Source: Candidatus Cloacimonas sp. (GTDB lineage: Bacteria > Cloacimonadota > Cloacimonadia > Cloacimonadales > Cloacimonadaceae). From it: a stretch of 64,000 nucleotides of DNA. Shown here piece after piece: positions 8,274 through 17,245 of the stretch. A program made the position numbers and the translations under genes. The notes under the pieces are model-generated. The model saw only the letters and a list, made by a program, of their open reading frames with translations. It was not told where the DNA came from and made no database searches. Within the stretch, counting starts at the first letter, position 1. Each line of letters opens with the position of its first letter. The DNA is taken from assembly GCA_023227825.1 (NCBI GenBank), contig JALOCJ010000003.1, positions 1 through 64,000 of the forward strand, in the 5' to 3' direction.

Positions 8274-10166
8274 GTGCCTAATATTCATATTCTGGCAGAA
8301 GATGTCCGCAATAAAATTGCTGCCGGTGAAGTAATTGAACGTCCTGCTTCAGTAGTTAAAGAACTGGTAGAAAATGCTATTGATGCCGGTGCTGATAATA
8401 TTATTGTAGCTATAGAAAACGGAGGCAAAGACCTAATCAGAGTAATAGATAACGGTTGTGGAATGAATGCTGATGATGCAATGCTGGCTTTTGAACGCCA
8501 TTCTACCAGCAAAATTAAAAGAGTGGAAGATATTATACATATCAGTTCTCTAGGTTTTAGAGGTGAAGCGCTGCCTTCAATTGCTTCTGTTTCTAAACTA
8601 CATTTGGTTACACGCACCGCGGAAGAAGAAATGGCTACAATTGTAGAATATGCTAACGGCAAATTAATTAATGTTACTAAAACCGCGGCTAATACAGGAA
8701 CTGCTGTAACTGTGCGGGGATTATTCAAAGACCTTCCGGCAAGAAGGAAATTTTTAAAAACAGCTCAAGTGGAAGCCAGACACATTCTTAAATACATTCA
8801 TTATCAAGCATTGGTGTATCCTCAAATAAGTTTTCGGTTGGTGATAGAGGATAAAGAAAAGCTAAATTATATTGCTTGTGCAGAGAGAAAACAGCGCATT
8901 GAAGAGGTATTTGGCGGAGGTTTTTTTGAAGATGATATAATTCCTATTGAGGGTAAATATTCCGATTACTCTATAAGCGGTTATATTTTTGGCTTAGAAG
9001 ATAGATCTGATAAACTGATTGATGCTCAATACACTTTTATTAACGGACGCTATATCTTTGATAAAACCGTGCGGCACAGTATTAAATCCGCCTACGAACC
9101 CTTTATCTTAAAGACCCGGGCTTGGCAAAAAGGAACTACTCCTCCCTATATCCTTTTTTTGGAAATTCCTCCTGAACAAATTGATGTGAATGTTCATCCC
9201 GCAAAACTGGAAGTGCGTTTTAGAGAAAACAACTTGGTGCATTCCTTGGTTTATGAAACACTTTCCCAAGCGCTACGGGAGTATGAAGAACGAAAATTTG
9301 CCAGTGCGCGCAGAAAATTTCAAGGTGCAGACCAAGGAGAAAAAGCTACTTCTTTAGAACGCGAGATCTTTGTTAAAAATATAGAAATGCCGCGGTTTTC
9401 TACCTATAAAAAAGAATTCGGAGAACTCTATCAAGACGATATTTTCCCTAGTGCACAAAATCCTTCTGCCGCAAAAGATATTCCTACTTTTAACCCTGCC
9501 CAAGAAGAAAATGAACTGCAAGAAATTTTTTCGGATCAGCCCAACGATAAGCTAAAATATGATATCCTCCTGAAAAATGAAGAGGACTATATCAATCCCT
9601 GGCAGTTTCATAATACCTATATTTTTATCCAAGTTGAAGATGGATTAGTTATAATAGACCAGCATGCTGCTCACGAAAGAATAATTTATGAGAAATTAAT
9701 TCAACGCAGCGAAGGAGCTCCAGCTGTTCGCCAAAAAATTATTATTCCCTTGGTGATTGACATTCCGCCCTATATTTCTTCCGAGATTAAAGACCTGGTA
9801 GAAAAGAATTTGGAACTGTTGGAAAAAATTGGTTTTAAACTTAAACAATTTAGTGGAAACTCCATTGTTATAGAAGAAATACCGGCTGAACTGACTGATT
9901 TTGCAGGCGGTCAGGTCTTTATTGAAATTTTAAAACAACTGGAACAGGAAATGGAAATTACGGCTGATTTTAGAGAATGCTTGGCTAAGTCAATTGCTTG
10001 TAAAGCAGCTATTAAAGCCAATCATAAGCTTACTCGTAAAGAAATGCTGAATTTAATTAATCAACTCTTTGCTTGTCAGACACCCTATTTCTGTCCTCAT
10101 GGCAGACCTCTAATTCTAAAAATTCCGGTAATTGACTTTGAGAAGAAATTCAAACGCACTTTATGA
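8274..10166 (+). CDS. mutL: DNA mismatch repair protein MutL
   Basis: A 630-residue MutL. The N-terminal GHKL ATPase carries NKIAAGEVIERP, KELVENAIDAGA, VIDNGCGM and GFRGEALPSIASV. The C-terminal half has a complete nicking-endonuclease motif, DQHAAHERIIYE, near residue 461 (DQHA-x2-E-x4-E). It also has ACKAAIKANHKL and a terminal CPHGRP, so this is an endonuclease-active MutL as in bacteria without MutH. It starts at GTG with a GAGG ribosome site, 9 bp after the kinase gene, and its stop overlaps the start of miaA (ATGA). It acts with MutS to direct strand incision at mismatches. No mutS is in the window. Confidence 0.97.
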   Translation: MPNIHILAEDVRNKIAAGEVIERPASVVKELVENAIDAGADNIIVAIENGGKDLIRVIDNGCGMNADDAMLAFERHSTSKIKRVEDIIHISSLGFRGEALPSIASVSKLHLVTRTAEEEMATIVEYANGKLINVTKTAANTGTAVTVRGLFKDLPARRKFLKTAQVEARHILKYIHYQALVYPQISFRLVIEDKEKLNYIACAERKQRIEEVFGGGFFEDDIIPIEGKYSDYSISGYIFGLEDRSDKLIDAQYTFINGRYIFDKTVRHSIKSAYEPFILKTRAWQKGTTPPYILFLEIPPEQIDVNVHPAKLEVRFRENNLVHSLVYETLSQALREYEERKFASARRKFQGADQGEKATSLEREIFVKNIEMPRFSTYKKEFGELYQDDIFPSAQNPSAAKDIPTFNPAQEENELQEIFSDQPNDKLKYDILLKNEEDYINPWQFHNTYIFIQVEDGLVIIDQHAAHERIIYEKLIQRSEGAPAVRQKIIIPLVIDIPPYISSEIKDLVEKNLELLEKIGFKLKQFSGNSIVIEEIPAELTDFAGGQVFIEILKQLEQEMEITADFRECLAKSIACKAAIKANHKLTRKEMLNLINQLFACQTPYFCPHGRPLILKIPVIDFEKKFKRTL

Positions 10167-11146
10167 TTCCTGTAATCACAATTGAAGGAGCAACTGCTTC
10201 CGGAAAATCCGCTTTAGCTATTGCTTTGGCAGAAGCACTGAACACAGAAATCATTTCTGCCGATTCGCGTCAGGTCTATCGCTATATGGATATTGGAACT
10301 GCTAAAATTACTAAGGAAGAACAAAAAAGAGTTAAACACCATTTAATTGATATCATCAATCCCAATGAAAGTTATAATGCTGGTGCTTTTGTTAAAGACG
10401 CTTCTATTATAATAGAAAAACTATATTCCGAGGGTAAAATTCCTCTTATCTGCGGAGGCACAGGTTTATATGTAAAATCATTATTGAAAGGGTTGTTTTC
10501 GCTTCCCCCTTTGCCCAAAGAAATTAGACAGAATTTGAAACAACGACTAGAGAAAGAAGGACCTGCAGTTTTATATGCGGAATTGCTGAAATTAGACCCT
10601 TTGTTTGCTGATAAAATAAGCGAAAATGATACACAACGCATCTTACGTGGCTTGGAAGTTGCTTTGGGAACTGGAATTCCCCTTTCTGAACATTGGCAAA
10701 AACAACAGCTTAGTTGTAAATATAACGCTTTCCGTATATTAATAGATATTCCTCGTCCGGAACTATACAAGCGAATTAATCTGAGAATGGAAAAAATGCT
10801 GGCTCAGGGCTTACTGGATGAAATAGAGAAACTTCTGGCTTGGGGTTATGAGGAAAATTCTCCCGGTCTCAACTGCCTTGGCTATAAAGAATTTCTGCCC
10901 TATTTGCAAAAAAAAGCAGAACTAAAAGATTGTGTCCTTATGGCAACTCAACATCAACGCAATTATGCTAAAAGACAGATCACCTGGTATCGGAAATGCT
11001 CTTTTGATTTAGTAATTTCCCCTTCCGGAATAACGATGCCCCCATCGTTTAAAAATAACCGGAAAAACGATTTCCCCGTCGTTTTTTGGGTTGATAAGGC
11101 AATCAACCCTCCCGTTTTTTTGATTTGCCAACCGCCTCCTCTTTGA
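10163..11146 (+). CDS. miaA: tRNA dimethylallyltransferase MiaA with repeat-derived C-terminal tail
   Basis: It transfers a dimethylallyl group to N6 of A37 in tRNAs reading UNN codons. Family motifs are all present: P-loop GATASGKSALA, SADSRQVYRYMDIGTAK, HHLIDIINPNESYNAG, CGGTGLYVKSLLKG, LNCLGYKEF and QHQRNYAKRQITWYRK. The start overlaps the mutL stop by 4 bp, as often seen for mutL-miaA pairs. The last 35-45 residues, after WYRKCSFDLVISPSG, do not look like MiaA. They are translated from a chain of palindromes at 11032-11108 that belongs to an intergenic repeat family seen elsewhere in the window. The enzyme core appears intact, and the tail is probably dispensable. Confidence 0.95.
   Translation: MIPVITIEGATASGKSALAIALAEALNTEIISADSRQVYRYMDIGTAKITKEEQKRVKHHLIDIINPNESYNAGAFVKDASIIIEKLYSEGKIPLICGGTGLYVKSLLKGLFSLPPLPKEIRQNLKQRLEKEGPAVLYAELLKLDPLFADKISENDTQRILRGLEVALGTGIPLSEHWQKQQLSCKYNAFRILIDIPRPELYKRINLRMEKMLAQGLLDEIEKLLAWGYEENSPGLNCLGYKEFLPYLQKKAELKDCVLMATQHQRNYAKRQITWYRKCSFDLVISPSGITMPPSFKNNRKNDFPVVFWVDKAINPPVFLICQPPPL
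11032..11108. repeat. Palindromic repeat inside the 3' end of miaA
   Basis: Three inverted repeats in a row: AACGAT/ATCGTT at 11032-11049, AACGA/TCGTT near 11066-11083 next to CCGG, and GGTTGAT/ATCAACC at 11089-11108. The order and motifs match, in reverse orientation, the 53-bp units at 34728-34908 (GGTTGACC...GGTCAACC plus AACGAC...TCGTT plus CCGG). Here the element is translated as part of MiaA. Confidence 0.65.
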
Positions 11147-11202
11147 TTATATTATAACTAGTAATTTTATGGACGAAGGATGGTCCAAAACTGAGGTGGC
11201 AA

Positions 11203-12066
11203 ATGCAAATAGTAGCTAAAGTGTTTGAATTAGAAATTAGTGAGCAAGAATTGGAACGCGAATGTGCTAAAGTAAGTTTGGCAGAACGCGAAAAATGTCA
11301 GGTAAGTGCTCTTAAACGCTTGATAGATAGATGCTTATTATATCATCAAGCGGTAGAAAGTGGCATAAAAATCAGCGATAGGGAATATGAATATGCTATT
11401 TGGGAATTTCTGGATGAAGAAGATCCTTTAAAACTCTGGAGCTCTTCATTAGAAGAACTTACGCCCCAGGAAATGGAAAAACTCTTGAAACAGCGTTTGA
11501 TGATTAACAAATATATCAATTCTGTCTGCCCCCAAAATATTCCTATCACCAATGCTAAAATAGAAGAATTTTACGCTGAACAAAAAGAATTTTTCCTAAA
11601 ACCTGAACAAGTACGCTGTTCTCATATTCTTATTCATAACGATAATGAAGAGGCAAAAGCCAAAGCAGAAAAAATTCGCCAGGAAATTCATAATGCAGAG
11701 GATTTTACTTACTTTTGCCAAAAGTATTCCGAATGCCCAAGTAACTCTATTTGTGGTGATTTAGGATGGTTTCCCCGGGGCAAAATGATTCCCGAAATTG
11801 AAGAAGTGGCTTTTTCTCTTAATGTGGGTGAAATCAGCCAACCTTTTCGGTCTCCTTATGGTTATCACATTTTGATGAAAACCGGATATAAGGAAAAGGA
11901 CTACATACCTTTTGAAGATATAAAGGATTCTCTTTCTGCCCGCTTACAACAAATTGAAAGAGAATACAGATTGCTGAGGCATTTAGCTGAACTTCGCAAA
12001 CAATATGCTTCCCAAATTGTTATCTATAATGCCGATTATTTGCTCCCAATGAAGAATATGGAATAA
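11203..12066 (+). CDS. Parvulin-type peptidyl-prolyl cis-trans isomerase
   Basis: A 287-residue protein. An N-terminal helical SurA/NifM-like region (1-130) is followed by a rotamase domain of the PpiC type (about 140-235): VRCSHILIHNDNEEAKAKAEKI, CPSNSICGDLGWFPRGKM and PFRSPYGYHILMKTG. The C-terminal helix is charged. No signal peptide is visible, so the protein may be cytoplasmic, like NifM-type parvulins, rather than periplasmic. It catalyses proline isomerisation and may act as a chaperone for client proteins that the sequence does not identify. It starts at ATG after CTGAGGTGG, 56 bp beyond miaA, and could be the last gene of the mutL-miaA transcript. Confidence 0.88.
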   Translation: MQIVAKVFELEISEQELERECAKVSLAEREKCQVSALKRLIDRCLLYHQAVESGIKISDREYEYAIWEFLDEEDPLKLWSSSLEELTPQEMEKLLKQRLMINKYINSVCPQNIPITNAKIEEFYAEQKEFFLKPEQVRCSHILIHNDNEEAKAKAEKIRQEIHNAEDFTYFCQKYSECPSNSICGDLGWFPRGKMIPEIEEVAFSLNVGEISQPFRSPYGYHILMKTGYKEKDYIPFEDIKDSLSARLQQIEREYRLLRHLAELRKQYASQIVIYNADYLLPMKNME

Positions 12067-12241
12067 AGCCAGAAATCCTGTCCTATAAAATGTCCTTCTC
12101 AATAAAGGGGGATTAACCAGTGTTCAACCTTTATATAACCGGTAACATTATAAAATATAAAACTTATTATGATAAAGAAATTACAGGATAAATGGCGATG
12201 GTATAAGAGAAAAATACTAACATACTTTTCAGGCATTCCAT

Positions 12242-12475
12242 AAAAAAGTTCCGTAGGAACGACACATATTAACGACGGTTTTTAAACCGGTGAATAAGAT
12301 GCCAGGATGATGTAATAACTCATAACATAAGAAAAAGTTCCGTAGGAACGACACGTACTAACGACGGTTTTCAAACCGGCGAATAAGATGCCAGGATGAT
12401 GTAATAACTCATAACATGAGAAAAAGTTCCGTAGGAACGACACATACTAACGACGGTTTTCAAACCGGCGAAAAT
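12242..12475. repeat. 89-bp tandem repeats with two nested palindromes (about 2.6 copies)
   Basis: Units start near 12242, 12331 and 12420. Each contains GTTCC-GTA-GGAAC and CGGTTT-TC-AAACCG inverted repeats (the first copy varies in the second). The region between them (AAGATGCCAGGATGATG) is nearly identical in copies one and two. A related half-palindrome with ACGACGAGGATGTCGT follows near 12514. The 12067-12600 stretch has no gene that I can support. Confidence 0.8.
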
Positions 12476-12609
12476 GAAGAATCGGAAGGTTTACGTCCCT
12501 ATCAGCCATAACAAACGACGAGGATGTCGTTTTTCCAGTGGGCTAATACAGTCCAGGGTGAAATAAAAGCCCCGACACAAAATATGGGAATACCAACCAT
12601 AATTTTAGC

Positions 12610-12638
12610 TTGACAAGAATATAAACCTTTTTTATAAT
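12610..12638 (+). promoter_or_regulatory. Promoter of the cas operon
   Basis: TTGACA at 12610-12615 and TATAAT at 12633-12638 are separated by 17 bp, a perfect sigma-70 consensus. The -10 box ends 33 bp before the ATG at 12672 and 73 bp before the cas6 start at 12712. Confidence 0.8.
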
Positions 12639-12671
12639 AAATTTGCATAGAATTATAGAGAGGAAATTTTT

Positions 12672-12710
12672 ATGATATATGTCTTTGATTATATGGTTAG
12701 TAAAGGATAA
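12672..12710 (+). other. Possible 12-codon leader ORF before cas6
   Basis: ATG at 12672 has the best ribosome site here (GAGGAAA, 5 nt upstream) and reads MIYVFDYMVSKG, then TAA, 1 nt before the cas6 ATG. It could couple translation into cas6 or simply be chance. The alternative in-frame cas6 start at 12679 overlaps it. Confidence 0.3.
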
Positions 12711-12711
12711 T

Positions 12712-13389
12712 ATGAAAATCCGTTATTTAATTGTCAGGTGGACTGATGTTCTGCTCGAACCAAGGGATATTCCCAAGCTGAGAGGTTTCTTTGTAAATCA
12801 GTTTCCCGAAGACCATATTTTTCATAATCACCTACCTGGATTTGGCTATAACTATAAAGCTCCTCAAATTCAATATCGGATTATAGAAAAACATCCTGCT
12901 CTGCTGGCTATTAATGAAGGTATAAACATCATCAAAAAGATCTTTCTGGAAGTGGATAAACTGGAAATTAACGGAAAAACCCTTGTTTCCAACGAAAGAG
13001 AAATTTCCCTGAAAGAAGATGACTTTGGCTTAACTGAGGACTATTACACTTACTTTTTTGCCTCTCCTTGGATGGCACTAAACCAGGAAAACTATCAAGA
13101 GTATAATAAAATGAATACTTTTCAGCGTAATCAAAGATTAAAAACCATCCTGAAAAATAACCTCAAAACCCTTTCTAAAGCATTTAACTATTGGATTCCG
13201 GATGTGGATAAACTAAATGTTGATGGCTGGTTTAAGCCCCTGGAAGTAAATTTCCACAATCAACCAATGCAATGCTTTACAGGCGACTTTACAACTAATT
13301 TCCTGATCCCCGAATTCCTTGGCCTCGGAAAACAAAGTGCTCGTGGCTTTGGTGTAGTAAGAAAAAGAAAGGAGGGAAAATATGTTTGA
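12712..13389 (+). CDS. cas6: CRISPR-associated endoribonuclease Cas6
   Basis: A 225-residue RAMP-fold protein, first gene of the cas operon. It is expected to cut the pre-crRNA within each repeat, leaving an 8-nt 5' handle (the repeat ends ATTGAAAC, the usual handle of type I-B and III systems). The C-terminal glycine-rich loop GLGKQSARGFGVV is characteristic of Cas6. GFGYNYKAPQIQYRII in the N-terminal half is typical of one Cas6 subgroup. His residues at HNHLPGF could be catalytic, but this is a guess. I prefer ATG 12712 (AAAGGA 4 nt upstream), although ATG 12679 in the same frame would add 11 residues. It overlaps cas8b by 8 bp. Confidence 0.85.
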   Translation: MKIRYLIVRWTDVLLEPRDIPKLRGFFVNQFPEDHIFHNHLPGFGYNYKAPQIQYRIIEKHPALLAINEGINIIKKIFLEVDKLEINGKTLVSNEREISLKEDDFGLTEDYYTYFFASPWMALNQENYQEYNKMNTFQRNQRLKTILKNNLKTLSKAFNYWIPDVDKLNVDGWFKPLEVNFHNQPMQCFTGDFTTNFLIPEFLGLGKQSARGFGVVRKRKEGKYV

Positions 13390-15373
13390 AAGTTTAAGAA
13401 AAATAGGTATGATGGAATGTACAAAGTTAGGGAACACACCGGAACAGATTATTTTAGAAAACAATGTTAAGAATTCAAAGATTAACAATGTAATTGAGTT
13501 ACATATAAAGAATGAAGGAAACGAGACAAATATTGAAGTTAAAATTGCTCCTCTTGATACAAACAATCTAAGTAAATATGGAGCTTATCAGAAAAATACT
13601 AATGGAGTTAATATACTATATTATGAGATAGTTAGTAAAAAAGATTTTCAGCGAAAAAAGGATAAAGCAGAATCAGAAAAAATATGTGACCTTATCCGAA
13701 CTAAATTTATAAATGTAGAAATTGACCATCCTATTAAGGAAATTCTTACTAACAATAAAGAGGATATAATTCGAAAGTTATTAGCTTTTAAAGAAGAACT
13801 AGATAAAGAAACTAAATATTTACTTACCCTTGTTTATAATGGACATTATGTATATGAAATTGAGGAATTTAAGAATAAAATAAAAGAAATGACAAGTAAG
13901 AAAAATTACTCTAAGTCCAAGGAAGAATCAAGGTACAAAGGAAATTGTGTTTTTTGTCACGAACAAAAGGATCTTGTAGGGTTGCTAAATCTTGATGATA
14001 GATTTATGTTCTTTAACTATGGTGTGCCAATATTTGCCAGAGGATTTTCTATAGCAAATGCTTATAAAGATACTGCTATATGTAATGAATGTGCAGAATA
14101 TATAAATCTGGGTAGTAGAATTATTGCTCAGTCAACAAATACCGTTTTCAACAAAATTAAAAAGAATAATAAAACTGATATCGTTCTTTATATCGTTGTT
14201 CCAAGGTTTTTGTCTCCGAGTGAAAATGAGATTAATACAGCTTATGAAAAAACAATCAAAGCATATTTAGAAGAAAGGAAAAATATGGATGGGCAAAAAA
14301 ATAAGGTTACTGGAAAGGACATAATTTTAGGTAACCTTGAAGATAGAATTGCTCAACAAAAAAATGTAATGAGTTTTGATTTTATTTATTACTCCCCAAA
14401 TCAAAGAAAAATCAATATAAATTATCAGATAAGAGAAGTTTTCCCTTCCAGATTGAATTCACTTATACAAATAGCAAGAGATGTCCAAGATGATCATCAA
14501 ACAAGATGCAAAACTAATAATTATACCTTCAAACCATTATCAGAACTTAAGAAATTAGTATCTAATTACATTGTAGTAAATAAAGATAAATCTGTTAAAG
14601 AAATTAAGCAATCTGATAATTGGTATAATGAGTATTTTGACATTCAAAACGCTTTGTACACTGGAATTAGCTATAATTACAATTCTTTTATCAAAGTTCT
14701 AAATAGGTATATGCAAAGCTTCATAGAAAACTATGCTATAATTGAATATTCTTTTAGAGCATTTAATACAGGTTTTGACTTATACCTGTATTTGCTTAAA
14801 ACTAAAACAATTACTAATAAGGAGAAAAAAATGGATTATTCAAAAACAAAAGAAGAATTTAAAAAGTGGCATGGTATCTCTATACCATTTACAACCGGTA
14901 ATAATGAAAAGTTTGTAGAATATATGAAAAAGTTAGGTTCTATAACTGATCAATTCTTTAATTACTGGGAAAATTACTCCGATATGTATAAAAACGAATT
15001 AGACATCTTTACTTTTTGTATGGGTAATTTAGCTTATCAAGTTCGTTATGCTCGGAGGCAGAAAGGTAGTTTTATTGATGATTGGCTATCCAATATATCT
15101 ACTAATATGCGGAAAATGGATTATCTCTTGTCTCGTTCTATAGAATCATTAACTATAGAAAATTGTTTAGATAAGCCCTTCGTTAAAATACCTCTTGCTT
15201 TGGCTTCGTTCTTTTCCGACAAATGTAATAAAGATGATATATCTGCTATAGGATATGAACATATTTTCCCCTTTGTATCTGGATTTATGTTTAGAACTGA
15301 AGCAGACGAAGAACAATTGGTAGAAGAACCGGAGTCAGAAGAAGAACAACAAATTTTAGAAGAAAATAATTAA
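13382..15373 (+). CDS. cas8b: Type I-B Cascade large subunit Cas8b (Csh1/TM1802-like)
   Basis: A 663-residue protein. Its place between cas6 and cas7, its size and a four-cysteine zinc-finger-like element (CVFCHEQKDL near residue 180 and CNECAEY near 236) fit Cas8b of the TM1802/Csh1 group. In Cascade this subunit recognises the PAM and stabilises the R-loop. The C-terminus is strongly acidic (EADEEQLVEEPESEEEQ). Codon use is AT-rich like the rest of the cas genes. It overlaps cas6 by 8 bp and is followed 14 bp later by cas7. Sequence identity to characterised members cannot be measured here, so the subtype rests on context and motifs. Confidence 0.85.
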   Translation: MFESLRKIGMMECTKLGNTPEQIILENNVKNSKINNVIELHIKNEGNETNIEVKIAPLDTNNLSKYGAYQKNTNGVNILYYEIVSKKDFQRKKDKAESEKICDLIRTKFINVEIDHPIKEILTNNKEDIIRKLLAFKEELDKETKYLLTLVYNGHYVYEIEEFKNKIKEMTSKKNYSKSKEESRYKGNCVFCHEQKDLVGLLNLDDRFMFFNYGVPIFARGFSIANAYKDTAICNECAEYINLGSRIIAQSTNTVFNKIKKNNKTDIVLYIVVPRFLSPSENEINTAYEKTIKAYLEERKNMDGQKNKVTGKDIILGNLEDRIAQQKNVMSFDFIYYSPNQRKININYQIREVFPSRLNSLIQIARDVQDDHQTRCKTNNYTFKPLSELKKLVSNYIVVNKDKSVKEIKQSDNWYNEYFDIQNALYTGISYNYNSFIKVLNRYMQSFIENYAIIEYSFRAFNTGFDLYLYLLKTKTITNKEKKMDYSKTKEEFKKWHGISIPFTTGNNEKFVEYMKKLGSITDQFFNYWENYSDMYKNELDIFTFCMGNLAYQVRYARRQKGSFIDDWLSNISTNMRKMDYLLSRSIESLTIENCLDKPFVKIPLALASFFSDKCNKDDISAIGYEHIFPFVSGFMFRTEADEEQLVEEPESEEEQQILEENN

Positions 15374-15387
15374 ATAAGGAGATAAAA

Positions 15388-16485
15388 ATGAATAACACAA
15401 AGAGAATTGCTATTTATTTCGCTTATGAAGGCAGGAATAATAATCCCAATGGTGATCCTGCCAGCGAAAACAGACCCAGAGTTTATAATCAAAGCAATGT
15501 ATATGTAACAGATGTCTCTTCTAAAAGAGACGACAGAGATTATTTAAATCAACTATTTCCAGATGCAATATTCCTAAAACAACAGTTAAATGAAGATGGA
15601 AGTGCTAAGCAGATGGATGATTTAATAACAGATGCTCTTAAAAACAAAAATATTTCAACCCATAAGGATAAGGCTAAGTATATTATTAACAGGTTTATTG
15701 ATATTAAATACTTTGGTGCAACCTTAACTGGAAAAACCAAAGATGCACCAAAAAGTAACCAAGGGAAAGAAGAGAGTTCTGGACAAGCACCAATAGTTAA
15801 TAGCGGAGATGACAATAAAAAGATAGACAAAACTGAAACAATTAAAGAAAGTATATGCGGCCCAATTCAAAAGACCTTTGGTATGTCTTTAAATTATCCG
15901 GAAATTATACCTGTAAAAATAACTACAGTTCTGGCAACAAGAGCTCAAAGTAGTGCAACAGGTTCAATGGGAACAAAATATATTTGTGATTATTATCACA
16001 TACATTATGACATTATAATCAATCCTTATTCTTTACAAGAATGGGATTCACAATTAACCAAGGATGATATTAAGGTCTTTGAAGCTGTTCAATGGTTTTC
16101 TATAAAGAATGATATTACTCATTCCAAGATTAACAGAGAGCCAATAATAATGCTGGAAATAATTTTTAAAGATCCGGATTATTACTTCCTCCCTTCCAAT
16201 TATGTAACTGCTGAAAACCCTAAAGGAAAGAACTATAATGAAATAAATGTAAAATACGATAACCTTATCAATCAAATAAACTCCAATGCTGACCATATTG
16301 AGAAATTAAGATATATATGCAATCCTGTATATGCAAAGGTGATTGAGGATAATTTGATCAATAAAATAAATTATAATAGCACTGATAAAGGGAAAAAAGA
16401 TAGTATTGCTATAGAAAAAATAGAGGTAATTAGCCGTGATGAAATAGTTAAACATCTGGAAACTTATAAGAACTATACTCCATAA
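15388..16485 (+). CDS. cas7: Type I-B Cascade backbone subunit Cas7 (Csh2)
   Basis: A 365-residue RAMP protein. It forms the helical filament that holds the crRNA in Cascade. The N-terminal RIAIYFAYEGRNNNPNGDP segment is the recognisable Csh2/Cas7 signature, followed by the variable thumb region. A low-complexity linker (KTKDAPKSNQGKEESSG near 112-128) sits in a loop position. The ribosome site AAGGAG lies 6 nt before the ATG. It is 14 bp after cas8b and 14 bp before cas5. Confidence 0.92.
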   Translation: MNNTKRIAIYFAYEGRNNNPNGDPASENRPRVYNQSNVYVTDVSSKRDDRDYLNQLFPDAIFLKQQLNEDGSAKQMDDLITDALKNKNISTHKDKAKYIINRFIDIKYFGATLTGKTKDAPKSNQGKEESSGQAPIVNSGDDNKKIDKTETIKESICGPIQKTFGMSLNYPEIIPVKITTVLATRAQSSATGSMGTKYICDYYHIHYDIIINPYSLQEWDSQLTKDDIKVFEAVQWFSIKNDITHSKINREPIIMLEIIFKDPDYYFLPSNYVTAENPKGKNYNEINVKYDNLINQINSNADHIEKLRYICNPVYAKVIEDNLINKINYNSTDKGKKDSIAIEKIEVISRDEIVKHLETYKNYTP

Positions 16486-16499
16486 TATGGTATAATAAG

Positions 16500-17240
16500 A
16501 TGAAGATATTGCAGATACCACTAAAAGCTAAAATTGGTCATTTTAAAGTAAATTATACTACTGCTTCCAAGTTATCTTATGATATACCTACTTTTACAGT
16601 AATTGAAGGAATTATTGGAGCAATTATGGGATGGAATAGATCTGATTATAGATATAAGATTAAAAGAGATAGTGCAAAATTCGGAATTATTATAAGAAGT
16701 CCTATCCAAAAAGCTATCTATGCTATTAATGCACCTAATGAACTTATTACACCAATGAGTTTATTTTCAGATAAAAAGAAATCTGCTTCCGCTATAAAAG
16801 ATAGAACTCAACTCTATACTGAATTACTTATTGATCCTGCGTATACAATTCTATTTTCTCATAATGATGAAAACCTTTACCGGGAAGTTAAATCCCAAGT
16901 TTTAGCCAAAAAAAGTGTATATAATATTTATTTGGGAAGTGCATTTTGTATAGCTGAATATGATGGTGAACCGGAAGAAATTGAAATAGAAAAAGTCAAG
17001 ATAACCAAATCAGAAGTTATTTCTGTGATAGATTTAAACTATGTAAAAGAAGACATTAATTGGGATGCTAACACTAAAATGATTACCGATAATATTCCTT
17101 ATCTAAAGGATCCTGATTTAACAATAAGAAAATATAAACAGGTGATTTATAATCCCTTAGCAGAGCCCATTAATTGTTCAGGTGATTTTTACCACTATAA
17201 AGATAACAAATATATTTACTTATTTGAAGGTTCTGAATAG
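16500..17240 (+). CDS. cas5: Type I-B Cascade subunit Cas5 (Cas5h)
   Basis: A 246-residue RAMP protein that caps the 5' handle end of the crRNA in Cascade. The start of the protein has the Cas5 signature GHFKVNYTTASKLSYDIPTF followed by EGIIGAIMGW, the usual first helix. It sits 14 bp after cas7 and 5 bp before cas3, as expected for the cas7-cas5-cas3 order of type I-B. No catalytic role is expected because cas6 is present. Confidence 0.92.
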   Translation: MKILQIPLKAKIGHFKVNYTTASKLSYDIPTFTVIEGIIGAIMGWNRSDYRYKIKRDSAKFGIIIRSPIQKAIYAINAPNELITPMSLFSDKKKSASAIKDRTQLYTELLIDPAYTILFSHNDENLYREVKSQVLAKKSVYNIYLGSAFCIAEYDGEPEEIEIEKVKITKSEVISVIDLNYVKEDINWDANTKMITDNIPYLKDPDLTIRKYKQVIYNPLAEPINCSGDFYHYKDNKYIYLFEGSE

Positions 17241-17245
17241 TAAAA

